Part shown: positions 32,591 through 40,731 of the stretch, piece after piece
Layout of the letters: every line of letters begins with the position of its first letter
How positions within the stretch are numbered: the first letter of the stretch is position 1
Assembly (NCBI GenBank): GCA_045541475.1
Contig: JAZQJI010000033.1
Span: 62,001 to 126,000, forward strand
From: RGIG3077 sp045541475
GTDB lineage: Bacteria; Bacillota; Clostridia; Oscillospirales; Ruminococcaceae
Direction: 5' to 3'
Length of the DNA: 64,000 bases
The notes under the pieces: generated by a model
Seen by the model: the letters and a program-made list of their open reading frames with translations, nothing else
What the model was told of the DNA's origin: nothing
The model's database searches: none
Position numbers and translations under genes: made by a program

Positions 32591-33385
32591 ATGATAGCTT
32601 TGTATATCATTTTAGGCATTATTTTTCTGATATGGCTTGCGCTTTTTCAGTTCGTTACGGTGGATTTTGCATATATCGGCGGCAAGCTTAAAGTTAAGAT
32701 AAAATATCTGTTTTTTACGCTGTTTGATTTGGACGAATACAAAAAGGAAAAGGACACTGAAGAGCTTTCTGATAAAAATGCAGACGAAAATCCCAAAAAA
32801 GCCAAGGATACAGAAAATAATTCAAAACACATATACAGTGATGAAGGCAAAACCGAAAAGAAATCAAAGGATTTGAAAAAGGCTGAGAAAAAATCGGAAA
32901 AGCAATCAAAATCTGAAGAATATCCTGAAAAGAAAAAACGCAAAAAAACTATTGAGGACAAGCTTTTTGATTTGGGTGATAAAATAGACACCTTAAAACA
33001 GCTTTACGATATCGGCATAAAGCCCGTTTTTAAAATTTTAAAAGGCATACATTTAACAAAGCTTTTTATTGATTTTGACATTGCCAACGAGGATGCCTAC
33101 GATTGTGCAATAAATTTTGGCCGCATGAATGCGCTTGTTTTTAACGCAGTGGGCAATCTTGCCTGTCTGTTTACTGTAAAGAAAAAAAGTATTGATATAC
33201 ATTGCGTTTATGATAGCGCGCCCGCAAAATACGATGCATCGTTTTATCTGCGGCTTCGTCCCACAACGGTGGTTGCTGCTGCGGCATCATTCGGCATAAA
33301 ATATCTTATACATTTTATTATAAAACCAAAGCTTAAAGCTAAAAAAACAAACAAAAAGAAAAGCACGCCTGCGGTAAGCGGTTAA
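32591..33385 (+). CDS. DUF2953 protein
   Basis: A 264-residue protein with an N-terminal membrane helix (residues 2-22) and a long Lys/Glu-rich linker (about 50-125) that looks disordered or coiled. The C-terminal domain (KLFIDFDIANEDAYDCAINFGRMNAL) is the DUF2953 signature. It immediately precedes ytfJ, a neighbour often seen in endospore formers, so a sporulation link is plausible but not shown. The start follows AAAGGAG. Confidence 0.85.
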   Translation: MIALYIILGIIFLIWLALFQFVTVDFAYIGGKLKVKIKYLFFTLFDLDEYKKEKDTEELSDKNADENPKKAKDTENNSKHIYSDEGKTEKKSKDLKKAEKKSEKQSKSEEYPEKKKRKKTIEDKLFDLGDKIDTLKQLYDIGIKPVFKILKGIHLTKLFIDFDIANEDAYDCAINFGRMNALVFNAVGNLACLFTVKKKSIDIHCVYDSAPAKYDASFYLRLRPTTVVAAAASFGIKYLIHFIIKPKLKAKKTNKKKSTPAVSG

Positions 33386-33410
33386 AAACGTGCGGAAATG
33401 GAGCGAAAAA

Positions 33411-33803
33411 ATGAACAGTAATCATCCTATTCAAAGCGTACTTGAAACGGCACTCGCAAAAATCCGTGATGTGATCGATTCAGAAACAATTATCGGCGAC
33501 CCCATAACTTTGGCAGAGGGTGCCGTGGTTATCCCCGTTTCAAAAGTTTCCTTCGGGTTTGCTTCGGGCGGAAGCGATTTGCCTACCAAAACTTCTAAGG
33601 AGCTTTTCGGCGGCGGTGCAGGCGCAGGCGTTTCTATCAAGCCTGTGGCTTTTATCACTTTCTGCAACGGCGAGATTAAATTAATGCGCATTGATGAAAA
33701 CGAGCCTGCAGCTTCGGCATTGCTTGGCAAACTGCCCGAAACTATACAGAAATTGCAGGAAACACTCTCCAAAAAGAAAAAAGACGACGCACAAGCTGAA
33801 TAA
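33411..33803 (+). CDS. ytfJ: YtfJ/GerW-family sporulation protein
   Basis: A 130-residue GerW-family protein, a family required in Bacillus for spore germination steps. The core TIIGDPITLAEGAVVIPVSKVSFGFASGG and GGGAGAGVSIKPVAFITF are characteristic. ATG 33411 follows GGAG by 7 nt; the start at 33390 includes that site. Placed between the DUF2953 gene and the DacF-type carboxypeptidase, it makes a small group of spore or envelope genes and suggests that the host is, or descends from, a spore former. Confidence 0.92.
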   Translation: MNSNHPIQSVLETALAKIRDVIDSETIIGDPITLAEGAVVIPVSKVSFGFASGGSDLPTKTSKELFGGGAGAGVSIKPVAFITFCNGEIKLMRIDENEPAASALLGKLPETIQKLQETLSKKKKDDAQAE

Positions 33804-33869
33804 CGCATTTTTAAGCTAAAATGCCCATATCATTAAAATATAGAATTTAATGATGATAAGGGGTATTTT

Positions 33870-34961
33870 ATGAAAAAAGCTGTGGCTGTTTTGTGTGCGT
33901 TTGTATGCATGATTGGATTGGGCGCAAACGCTTGGAGTTACAATGCTGTGTATAATCAGCCCGATATTGAAATATCGGCAAAAAGCGCTGTGCTGATTGA
34001 AGCTGATACGGGGCGTGTTATTTGGCAAAAGTCTGCCGATACGACTTTACCCATGGCAAGCACAACAAAAATCATGACGACTTTGCTGACACTGGAAAGC
34101 GGTAATCTGCATGAAGAATTTACCGTTGATTCCGATGCAATTACCGTGGAAGGTTCATCTATGGGGCTTTGTTACGGCGATATTGTAACAAAATATGCAC
34201 TTTGCTGCGGTATGCTTTTGCCCAGCGGTAACGATGCAGCCAATGCCGCCGCTGTAAAGGTGGCAGGCAATATGCAAAGCTTTGCGGACATGATGAACGC
34301 TAAGGCTTTGGAAATAGGAATGGAAAACACCCATTTTGTTACACCTTCCGGACTGCACGATGAAAATCATTATTCCACAGCTTACGATATGGCTTTACTT
34401 GCACGCTGTGCTATGAAAAACGAGGATTTTGGGCATATATGCTCACAAAAAAGCATGAGCGTTAACTTTGGCAATCCGCCTTACGCACGCACGCTTTACA
34501 ACACAAACAAGCTGCTTGATAAATATCAATACTGCATAGGTATTAAAACAGGTTTTACTGACGAAGCAGGAAGATGTCTTGTTTCGGCGGCACAAAAAAA
34601 CGGCGTTGAGTTGATTTGCGTGACTTTAAACGCAAGTGATGATTGGAACGACCATATAAAGCTTTATGATTACGGTTTTTCATGTGTTGAACTGACAGAT
34701 ATTCCTGAAAAGACGGCATTTATTGAGGTTGTTGGTGCACAAACCTGCTATGTAGGGTTAAGTCCGGCAAAAAAGCTGTCAGTTGGAGCATTTATGGGTG
34801 ATGTTTCGGCAGTATCATGCAAAATAAAAACCGCGCCCTTTGCCTATGCGCCAATAAACAAGGGCGATGTGCTAGGCATTGCGGAGTATTATTACAACGA
34901 TGAAATTATTGCACAGATTGAGCTTTTGGCAAGCGAAGATGTGCAATATTGCATAAATTGA
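33870..34961 (+). CDS. dacF: D-alanyl-D-alanine carboxypeptidase (DacF type)
   Basis: A secreted penicillin-binding protein that trims the terminal D-Ala of peptidoglycan stem peptides. A signal peptide covers about residues 1-22. The active-site Ser is in STTK (64-67), the second motif is SGN (in LLPSGNDAANAA), and the third is KTG (GIKTGFT). The C-terminal region from about 265 is the small beta domain. The 363-residue length fits DacF/DacB. The ribosome site is AAGGGG. Two short hairpins fill the 66-bp gap from ytfJ. Confidence 0.93.
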   Translation: MKKAVAVLCAFVCMIGLGANAWSYNAVYNQPDIEISAKSAVLIEADTGRVIWQKSADTTLPMASTTKIMTTLLTLESGNLHEEFTVDSDAITVEGSSMGLCYGDIVTKYALCCGMLLPSGNDAANAAAVKVAGNMQSFADMMNAKALEIGMENTHFVTPSGLHDENHYSTAYDMALLARCAMKNEDFGHICSQKSMSVNFGNPPYARTLYNTNKLLDKYQYCIGIKTGFTDEAGRCLVSAAQKNGVELICVTLNASDDWNDHIKLYDYGFSCVELTDIPEKTAFIEVVGAQTCYVGLSPAKKLSVGAFMGDVSAVSCKIKTAPFAYAPINKGDVLGIAEYYYNDEIIAQIELLASEDVQYCIN

Positions 34962-34982
34962 TATACAAAAAGGATTATTTTG

Positions 34983-35714
34983 ATGGAAAAGACAAGAGTA
35001 CAAAAAATCATGTCCGAAGTCGGCTACTGCGGCAGACGCAAGGCTGAGGAGCTTATCTCGCAAGGGAGAGTAACCGTAAATGGAAGAAAAATCAAGCTTG
35101 GCGACAAGGCACTTTACGGAAAAGATATTATTGCGGTTGACGGCGAAAAGCTTTATATGCCGCGTAAAAAGGATTATGTTTACATTATGCTTAACAAGCC
35201 CAGAGGATATGTAACAACATTGAGCGATGAGCTTGACAGAAAATGCGTAACCGATTTGCTTGAAGGGCTTGAAACAAGGGTTTACCCCATTGGCAGACTT
35301 GACAAAAACTCGGAAGGACTTTTGCTTTTAACCAATGACGGAGAGTTTGCAAATTCTGTTATGCACCCTTCAAAGCAGATTACAAAAACTTACCGTGTAA
35401 CTGTTCGACCCGATATCACCGAGGAGCAGGTTATTGAACTTTCAACCGGTGTTGTTATTGACGGCAAAAAAACCGCACCCGCAACCGTTAACGTGCTGAC
35501 CAAGGAACAAAACCGTGTGGTTATGCTGATGACTATTCACGAGGGAAGAAACCGTCAGATAAGAAAAATGTGCGAAGCATTGGGACTTGAAGTTGCAAGA
35601 CTGCGCCGCATAAGCGAAGGTCCCATTAAGCTTGGTATGTTAAAGCCGGGCACATGGCGTGAGCTTACTGCTGAGGAACTGCGTGCTATGAGAACGGCTA
35701 TCGGAAAGGTGTAA
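34983..35714 (+). CDS. rluB: 23S rRNA pseudouridine synthase (RluB/RsuA family)
   Basis: Makes pseudouridine in rRNA. The N-terminal S4 domain reads VQKIMSEVGYCGRRKAEELI, followed by the catalytic motif GRLDKNSEGLLLLTNDG with Asp near residue 104, then HEGRNRQIRKMCEALG. At 243 residues it matches RluB (U2605) in most Firmicutes, though RsuA cannot be ruled out from sequence alone. The ATG at 34983 was chosen over a TTG one codon earlier. It is tightly followed by the GNAT-like gene. Confidence 0.92.
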   Translation: MEKTRVQKIMSEVGYCGRRKAEELISQGRVTVNGRKIKLGDKALYGKDIIAVDGEKLYMPRKKDYVYIMLNKPRGYVTTLSDELDRKCVTDLLEGLETRVYPIGRLDKNSEGLLLLTNDGEFANSVMHPSKQITKTYRVTVRPDITEEQVIELSTGVVIDGKKTAPATVNVLTKEQNRVVMLMTIHEGRNRQIRKMCEALGLEVARLRRISEGPIKLGMLKPGTWRELTAEELRAMRTAIGKV

Positions 35715-35718
35715 GACT

Positions 35719-36090
35719 ATGCTTGAAATGAAAGCTTGCACCGATGTTGCAAAATACGCTGATATTCTGCCCCAGACTTGCCTGGCACCAATGATTGTTG
35801 AATCGGTTGACGGCGGCGACGTTAAAGGGTTTGTTATATTTGAATACGATAAAAATCTTGTTGTTATACACGCATTGGGTTGCAACGATGACCTTGCGCT
35901 TTGCGATGGACTTGTCCGCACGGCACTTTTTAAAGGCTTGTTGGCAGGAATATTACAGGCAAGATTTAATCTTGCTGATGATGAAAAATCAATTGAAATG
36001 TGCAAAAAACTAAGGTTTTTTGAGAATACCGACGATATTATAGATATTGATAACGTTTTGGGCGGCTGCAAGGGCTGCACAAAAAAATAA
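35719..36090 (+). CDS. Small GNAT-like protein with Cys-rich tail
   Basis: A 123-residue protein whose layout (VDGGDVKGFVIFEYDKNLVVIHALGC, then DGLVRTALFKGLLAG, then KKLRFFENTDDIID) resembles a minimal N-acetyltransferase fold, with the tail GCKGCTKK. Such short GNAT-like proteins with a terminal Cys pair often sit beside rluB in Clostridia. The acetyl-CoA loop is not clearly preserved, so activity is uncertain. The ATG follows AAGGTG and lies 4 bp from the rluB stop. Confidence 0.65.
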   Translation: MLEMKACTDVAKYADILPQTCLAPMIVESVDGGDVKGFVIFEYDKNLVVIHALGCNDDLALCDGLVRTALFKGLLAGILQARFNLADDEKSIEMCKKLRFFENTDDIIDIDNVLGGCKGCTKK

Positions 36091-36144
36091 ATCCGCAACC
36101 AAAAAAATCTTGCGGATAATGAATAAATATAACGGAGATAAACA

Positions 36145-37062
36145 ATGCCAATTAAAATACCGCAGAATTTGCCTGCTTACCACACGTTAAAGCAGGAAAA
36201 AATATTTGTTATTTCATCAGCTGTGGCTGAGCATCAAGACATCAGACCGCTTGAAATTGTGATTTTAAACCTGATGCCGAAAAAAATCGAAACCGAAACA
36301 CAGCTTTTACGTCTTTTGAGCAACACACCTTTGCAGGTTAACGTAGAATTGCTGCACATGGCTTCGCATATTTCAAAAAACACTCCGATTACTCATTTAA
36401 GTGATTTTTATACCGATTTTAACAGCATTAAAAACAAAAAGTACGATGGTATGATTATTACAGGCGCGCCCATTGAGCAAATTGATTTTGAAGCTGTTGA
36501 CTATTGGGACGAGCTTTGCGAGATTATGGAGTGGAGCAAAACGCACGTATATTCAACCATGCATATATGCTGGGGTGCACAGGCGGCGCTTTATTACCAT
36601 TACGGTGTGCCTAAATACCCTTTAGGCAAAAAGATGTTTGGCATTTTTGAGCATTATGTTGTAAACGAAGGCGATCCGCTGTTGCATGGCTTTGACGAGG
36701 TTTTTATGGTGCCTCACTCAAGACATACTGAAATTAAAGCAGAGGATATCGCTAAGGTGAAAAATTTGCGTGTACTGACAGAATCAAAAGATTCCGGCGT
36801 GCATATTGTAAGCACTAAAAATTCAAGACAGTATTTCATTACGGGACATTCTGAATATGACCGCTTTACCCTTGCGGGCGAATATTTCAGGGACAAGGAC
36901 AAAGGTCTTGAAATTGAAGTGCCGAAAAACTATTTTCCCAATGATGATATTACAAAGCTGCCCGTTTTTTCATGGCGCTGTCACGCAAACTTAATGTTCT
37001 CTAACTGGCTTAACTACTGCGTTTACCAAAAAACGCCGTATAATCTTGATGATATTAATTAA
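36145..37062 (+). CDS. metA: Homoserine O-acyltransferase MetA, predicted acetyl-specific
   Basis: Acylates homoserine at the start of methionine synthesis. It is a 305-residue MetA with the catalytic Cys at residue 142 (HICWGAQAA) and the His/Glu partners in ITGHSEYDR. Residue 111 is Glu (GAPIEQ). In published work on this family Glu at 111 goes with acetyl-CoA and Gly with succinyl-CoA, so acetylation is predicted. A small hairpin (TCCGCAA/TTGCGGA, 36093-36117) precedes it, too small for a riboswitch. The last 8 bp overlap the end of the convergent deacetylase gene. Confidence 0.95.
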   Translation: MPIKIPQNLPAYHTLKQEKIFVISSAVAEHQDIRPLEIVILNLMPKKIETETQLLRLLSNTPLQVNVELLHMASHISKNTPITHLSDFYTDFNSIKNKKYDGMIITGAPIEQIDFEAVDYWDELCEIMEWSKTHVYSTMHICWGAQAALYYHYGVPKYPLGKKMFGIFEHYVVNEGDPLLHGFDEVFMVPHSRHTEIKAEDIAKVKNLRVLTESKDSGVHIVSTKNSRQYFITGHSEYDRFTLAGEYFRDKDKGLEIEVPKNYFPNDDITKLPVFSWRCHANLMFSNWLNYCVYQKTPYNLDDIN

Positions 37063-37921
37063 ATATTTTTTGCATAAACCGCTCGGTCGAAATATCGCCC
37101 GGGCGGTTAAATCTTGCCATGGAATACAAGCTGTCGAAATCATCAATAGTGACTATATTGATTTTTTCTTCACACCCAAGGGTAACCAAAAATCCTAATT
37201 CTTTAAGTACAGGCACACTCTCGGCGCTGATTATGCCAAAGGGATATGTAAAGCAGATTGGCGTCAGACCGGTATTTTCAAACATTTTTGTCTGCAACAG
37301 TGAAATATCTGCATAAAGCATATCGCTATACTCTTCTTCAGTTTCGTAATACTTTTTTGCTGCTCCCTTGCGGTTTTCAAGACTGTGCAGAGAGTAAGTG
37401 TGGTTTGCTATTTCAATTCTATCTGATTTAAGCAAATCGTTGATATCGTTCCATGTAAGGTATGAGTAGGCCGCACAATGTGGGTCGGCATTTGCGTTGA
37501 TATCAGTATATTCACCCACAATAGAGACAGTTGCGGAAAAATTGTATTTTTCAAGCAAGGGCAAGGCATAAAACAGATTATTGTAGCACCCATCATCAAA
37601 TGTAAGCATAACACATTTTTGCGGCAATTGTATTTTGCCGTTAACAAATTCTGCCAATTGAGAAGGCAGAACTGATGTGTAGCCGTTTTGCTTTAAATGC
37701 TGCAAATCGTTCTCGAATATTTCGGGAGAAATGATATATTCACCTACATTATTCGGGCTTATACTGTGGTACATTATAACTGCCAATTCAATTGATGTAT
37801 TTCCGGCACTGCAAGTATCAAAACAGCCGCTTGTGTTGATAAATAAAGACACAAGCGCAATAAGAATTGCATCTAACACAAGCAGGTGCAAAAAGCGCTT
37901 AACATTACAACAGCGGTACAT
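37055..37921 (-). CDS. Membrane-anchored polysaccharide deacetylase (NodB/CE4 fold)
   Basis: A 288-residue protein with an N-terminal signal anchor (residues about 10-28) and a NodB domain. MYHSIS opens the domain, TFDDG provides the metal-binding Asp, the HTYSLHS motif provides the two His ligands, and TYPFG is the third motif. It is likely to remove acetyl groups from a cell-surface or wall polymer. Last gene of a minus-strand run of surface-polymer genes that begins downstream of purL. Its 3' end overlaps that of metA by 8 bp. Confidence 0.88.
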   Translation of the reverse strand: MYRCCNVKRFLHLLVLDAILIALVSLFINTSGCFDTCSAGNTSIELAVIMYHSISPNNVGEYIISPEIFENDLQHLKQNGYTSVLPSQLAEFVNGKIQLPQKCVMLTFDDGCYNNLFYALPLLEKYNFSATVSIVGEYTDINANADPHCAAYSYLTWNDINDLLKSDRIEIANHTYSLHSLENRKGAAKKYYETEEEYSDMLYADISLLQTKMFENTGLTPICFTYPFGIISAESVPVLKELGFLVTLGCEEKINIVTIDDFDSLYSMARFNRPGDISTERFMQKIFN

Positions 37922-37974
37922 ATAATCAGTCCTTCCGTGGCTAATTATATGACCGCTGTTTTGTGTTTTATAAC

Positions 37975-38661
37975 TTAAATATAATAATATTTTTGCAAAA
38001 GCGTATATGTTCCGCTTTTAAGCTGATTTATAAAATCGTCTTCTGTATTTATCGGGTTTTCAAACTCACATCCGCAAAGTATTTCATCGGTTTTGTGGGC
38101 ATCGGAGCCTGCCGTCATGAGAAGATTGTGTTTTTTGGCAAAATCAAGTGCTCTTTCGTTAGTACGCTCGGGTGCGTTTTTGCCGTTAAACACTTCAACT
38201 GCGTCAACGCAATCGGGGAATGTTCGCATTTCTTTAACGTACCACGCTTCTCTGAAAGGGTGCGCATGAATAACAAATGCGCCGGCATTTCTGAAAAGCG
38301 TCAATGCCTGCTCAATATCAAGCCACATAATCTCGGGGTGTGCCTTTAGCCATTCCTTGCTTGATTTATATATCAAAAATTCGTTACCCATGTTGTTAAA
38401 CTCAAGCCCGAAAAATACTTTTATGCCAATTTCATCGCCACGTTTTTTTGCATTTTCATAGCCTTTAAAAAACTCATCAATCTGCTGTTCCCATTCAAGA
38501 GAACGATCGATTGCGGTGTTGCCGTTGAAAAAGTGATCGGTAACAAACACCGCAGAATAGCCCTTTGCCTTGCAGGCGTCAATCATATCAGCGGCGCACA
38601 CTTCGGAGCAAAGGCTTGCTTCCTTTGCGTGCAGATGAGTTTCTACCAAATATTTTCCCAT
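37975..38661 (-). CDS. PHP-domain metal-dependent hydrolase
   Basis: A 228-residue single PHP domain. Metal-site motifs are ETHLHAKEAS near residue 7, VTDHF near 40, GLEFN near 85, HAHPF near 143 and GSDAH near 196. Members include histidinol phosphatase and exonuclease or phosphoesterase enzymes. Without a polymerase or other domain the substrate cannot be told. It sits 34 bp after a glycosyltransferase and before a deacetylase, so a phosphoesterase role in a surface polymer is possible but unproven. Confidence 0.85.
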   Translation of the reverse strand: MGKYLVETHLHAKEASLCSEVCAADMIDACKAKGYSAVFVTDHFFNGNTAIDRSLEWEQQIDEFFKGYENAKKRGDEIGIKVFFGLEFNNMGNEFLIYKSSKEWLKAHPEIMWLDIEQALTLFRNAGAFVIHAHPFREAWYVKEMRTFPDCVDAVEVFNGKNAPERTNERALDFAKKHNLLMTAGSDAHKTDEILCGCEFENPINTEDDFINQLKSGTYTLLQKYYYI

Positions 38662-38695
38662 AAATTAAAAATTACCTGCCCTTTATATTTTGCTT

Positions 38696-39838
38696 TTAGC
38701 TAAGCTCCAACTCTTCAAAAATTTCTTCAAAGCGTTCGGAATATACTTTTTCAGAAAACATTTCTTCATACGCTTTACGGGTTGAATATCTCATGGTTAT
38801 AAGCTTTTTTTCATCCATAGCCATGATTTTTGCGGCACATTTTTCAATATCATCATCAATATTAACACCTGCGCCGTATTTATCAATTATCCATGATGTA
38901 TCCGATGTAACGTTATTTATTATCGGCACGCCTGCCTCAAAATAATCAACCGATTTCATTGTAAGACCTATACAAACACTTTTTTTGAGTATATTGATAG
39001 CAAAAGCGCATTTATCCATAATTTCATGCTTTTTGGCTTCGTCATACAAAATGCCGTAATACTCGGTTTTAATATTATCGGTTTGTTCATCAAAGCCAAG
39101 CAATGCCTTTGTATTCTCGCCGCCGCCGATAACATGCAGTACCAAGGGGCGATGCTTTGCCATCGCACGCAGCAAAGCCATAATGGTTTCGATATCAATA
39201 ATATTATTGATTGAACCAAGGTAGCATATATTAAGCGGTGCAGTGCTTACACGCAAAACCTTGCGCCTGCCATAATCGGTTTTGCACAGGTGAAGAATTT
39301 TGGATTTTTTATCGGATAGCTGATCTTCAAGCACCATTCGGTACAAACCGCATTCGGTAATGATATAATCAGCCATATTTAGACCTGCATCACGCACGCC
39401 ACGCCAACAATAAAACGCCGCACGCAGCAATAAATTTTTTTTGAGCGACGGAAAAGTTTCGGGCCAAAGATCGAACAAATCCATCAAAACAATTGTATCT
39501 TTATGTTTTTTCTTATACTTTGCAACTACCCTCGACTGAGAATTTGGGGGTACGAGTGTGTAAATCAAATCAGGCTTGATTTCTTCTAAAATCCGATAAC
39601 ATTCATTAGCAGAATCATGGTGGGAATAAAGCCTTTGTACCGATATATTCTTGTAATAGGGTCTGCCTCTTACCTGAATGGTATTTTCACGCTCAATTTT
39701 GTATTTATACTTTATATAGTGGTCAAAATCAGAAGCGATGTAGGTTACGTCATATCCCTTGCCGGCAAGAAATTTCTCGGCAAATAACACCCTATTATCA
39801 TAATGATTAAATATGCTGATGCATACTGCCTTTTTCAT
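38696..39838 (-). CDS. Glycosyltransferase, family 4-like
   Basis: A 380-residue GT-B fold enzyme. The N-terminal acceptor domain contains VCISIFNHYDNRVLFAEKFLAGKGYDV. The C-terminal donor domain starts near residue 200 (LNICYLGSINNIIDIETIMALL) and has the GT4-like VIGGGENTKALL loop and DYFEAGVPIINNV near residue 320, with the E residue usual for sugar-nucleotide binding. It probably adds a sugar to a cytoplasmic lipid-linked acceptor. It follows the SDR gene by 27 bp in a run of surface-polymer genes. Confidence 0.85.
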   Translation of the reverse strand: MKKAVCISIFNHYDNRVLFAEKFLAGKGYDVTYIASDFDHYIKYKYKIERENTIQVRGRPYYKNISVQRLYSHHDSANECYRILEEIKPDLIYTLVPPNSQSRVVAKYKKKHKDTIVLMDLFDLWPETFPSLKKNLLLRAAFYCWRGVRDAGLNMADYIITECGLYRMVLEDQLSDKKSKILHLCKTDYGRRKVLRVSTAPLNICYLGSINNIIDIETIMALLRAMAKHRPLVLHVIGGGENTKALLGFDEQTDNIKTEYYGILYDEAKKHEIMDKCAFAINILKKSVCIGLTMKSVDYFEAGVPIINNVTSDTSWIIDKYGAGVNIDDDIEKCAAKIMAMDEKKLITMRYSTRKAYEEMFSEKVYSERFEEIFEELELS

Positions 39839-39865
39839 AAAAATCTCCTGCGCAAGAGCATTGCT

Positions 39866-40720
39866 TTAATTTCTTTCACTTAAAGCAATGCTCTGCTCAA
39901 AGCCGACAATGTTGTAATCGCAGTTTTCTATCTGTGACATTGATTTTTCATACACAAGCGAGCCGAAAAGCTTATTTATTGTCGGTACTTTACCGACTAA
40001 AAGCTTTATCAGCGGGTTGAACAACTTGGTTTTTTTGATACTTCTGCCGTTGCACCTTGCAATTTCGCTAATAAGAGCGGTTGTGCAGATATACTCACTA
40101 TTCTGCGGGCAAAATATTCCGCTAAAGCGGTTTTCGCACAAAATGCGCAAATGTTCGCACAAATTCTGCACATAAATCATACTGCGTTTGTTTGAAAAAT
40201 CAGGCGCAAAGGGCAGTTTTTTCGTCAAAGCCGACAGCCTTTTATAGTTGCCCGTACAGTTTTTTCCATAAACCATAGGTGCGCGCACTGCACACACGGC
40301 AAAATCATCGCTTTGCATTGCAAAAATAAGCTTTTCGCCCAAAAGCTTTGATTTGCCATAGTATGTTGTGGGCTTTTCCAAAGTATTTTTTGTTATTATA
40401 CCCGTTGAAATGCCGTAAACACTCATAGAGCTTAAATAAACAAACTGTTTTACTCCATTTTGTTTTGCCTTTTTGCAGATTTTTTCTGCCAAATCGGCAT
40501 TGGTAGCAAAATACAGCTGTTCATCGCCTTTTTGTTCCTTACGGTGTGCGATTCCGCTGAACATTACAACGGAATCGTAACCGGAATAGTCAAAATTCTC
40601 CCACTCGCCGCTTTTAGCGGATATCATATCAACCTGATATGGCAAATCATGATTTTTCAAGTGGTCGGCAAAGCTTTTGCCAAGATAGCTGTTTTTGCCG
40701 ATAATGAGTATTTTTTTCAT
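39866..40720 (-). CDS. NAD-dependent sugar epimerase/dehydratase (extended SDR)
   Basis: A 284-residue SDR. The dinucleotide motif reads GKNSYLG (residues 8-14), a variant of GxxGxxG. The catalytic pair is intact: SSMSVYG near 97 supplies Ser/Thr and YYGKSK near 120 supplies Tyr and Lys. The C-terminal substrate region includes AVRAPMVYGKNCTGNYKRL, resembling UDP-GlcNAc/Glc 4-epimerase relatives of the WcaG type. It starts only 11 bp after purL and precedes a GT4 enzyme, so it probably prepares a sugar nucleotide for that enzyme. Confidence 0.85.
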   Translation of the reverse strand: MKKILIIGKNSYLGKSFADHLKNHDLPYQVDMISAKSGEWENFDYSGYDSVVMFSGIAHRKEQKGDEQLYFATNADLAEKICKKAKQNGVKQFVYLSSMSVYGISTGIITKNTLEKPTTYYGKSKLLGEKLIFAMQSDDFAVCAVRAPMVYGKNCTGNYKRLSALTKKLPFAPDFSNKRSMIYVQNLCEHLRILCENRFSGIFCPQNSEYICTTALISEIARCNGRSIKKTKLFNPLIKLLVGKVPTINKLFGSLVYEKSMSQIENCDYNIVGFEQSIALSERN

Positions 40721-40731
40721 ATATTACAGTA

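Noticed and set aside
36093..36117. Hairpin before metA considered as a SAM riboswitch
   Set aside because: A single 7-bp stem lacks the four-way junction and size of any SAM riboswitch, and no T-run follows.
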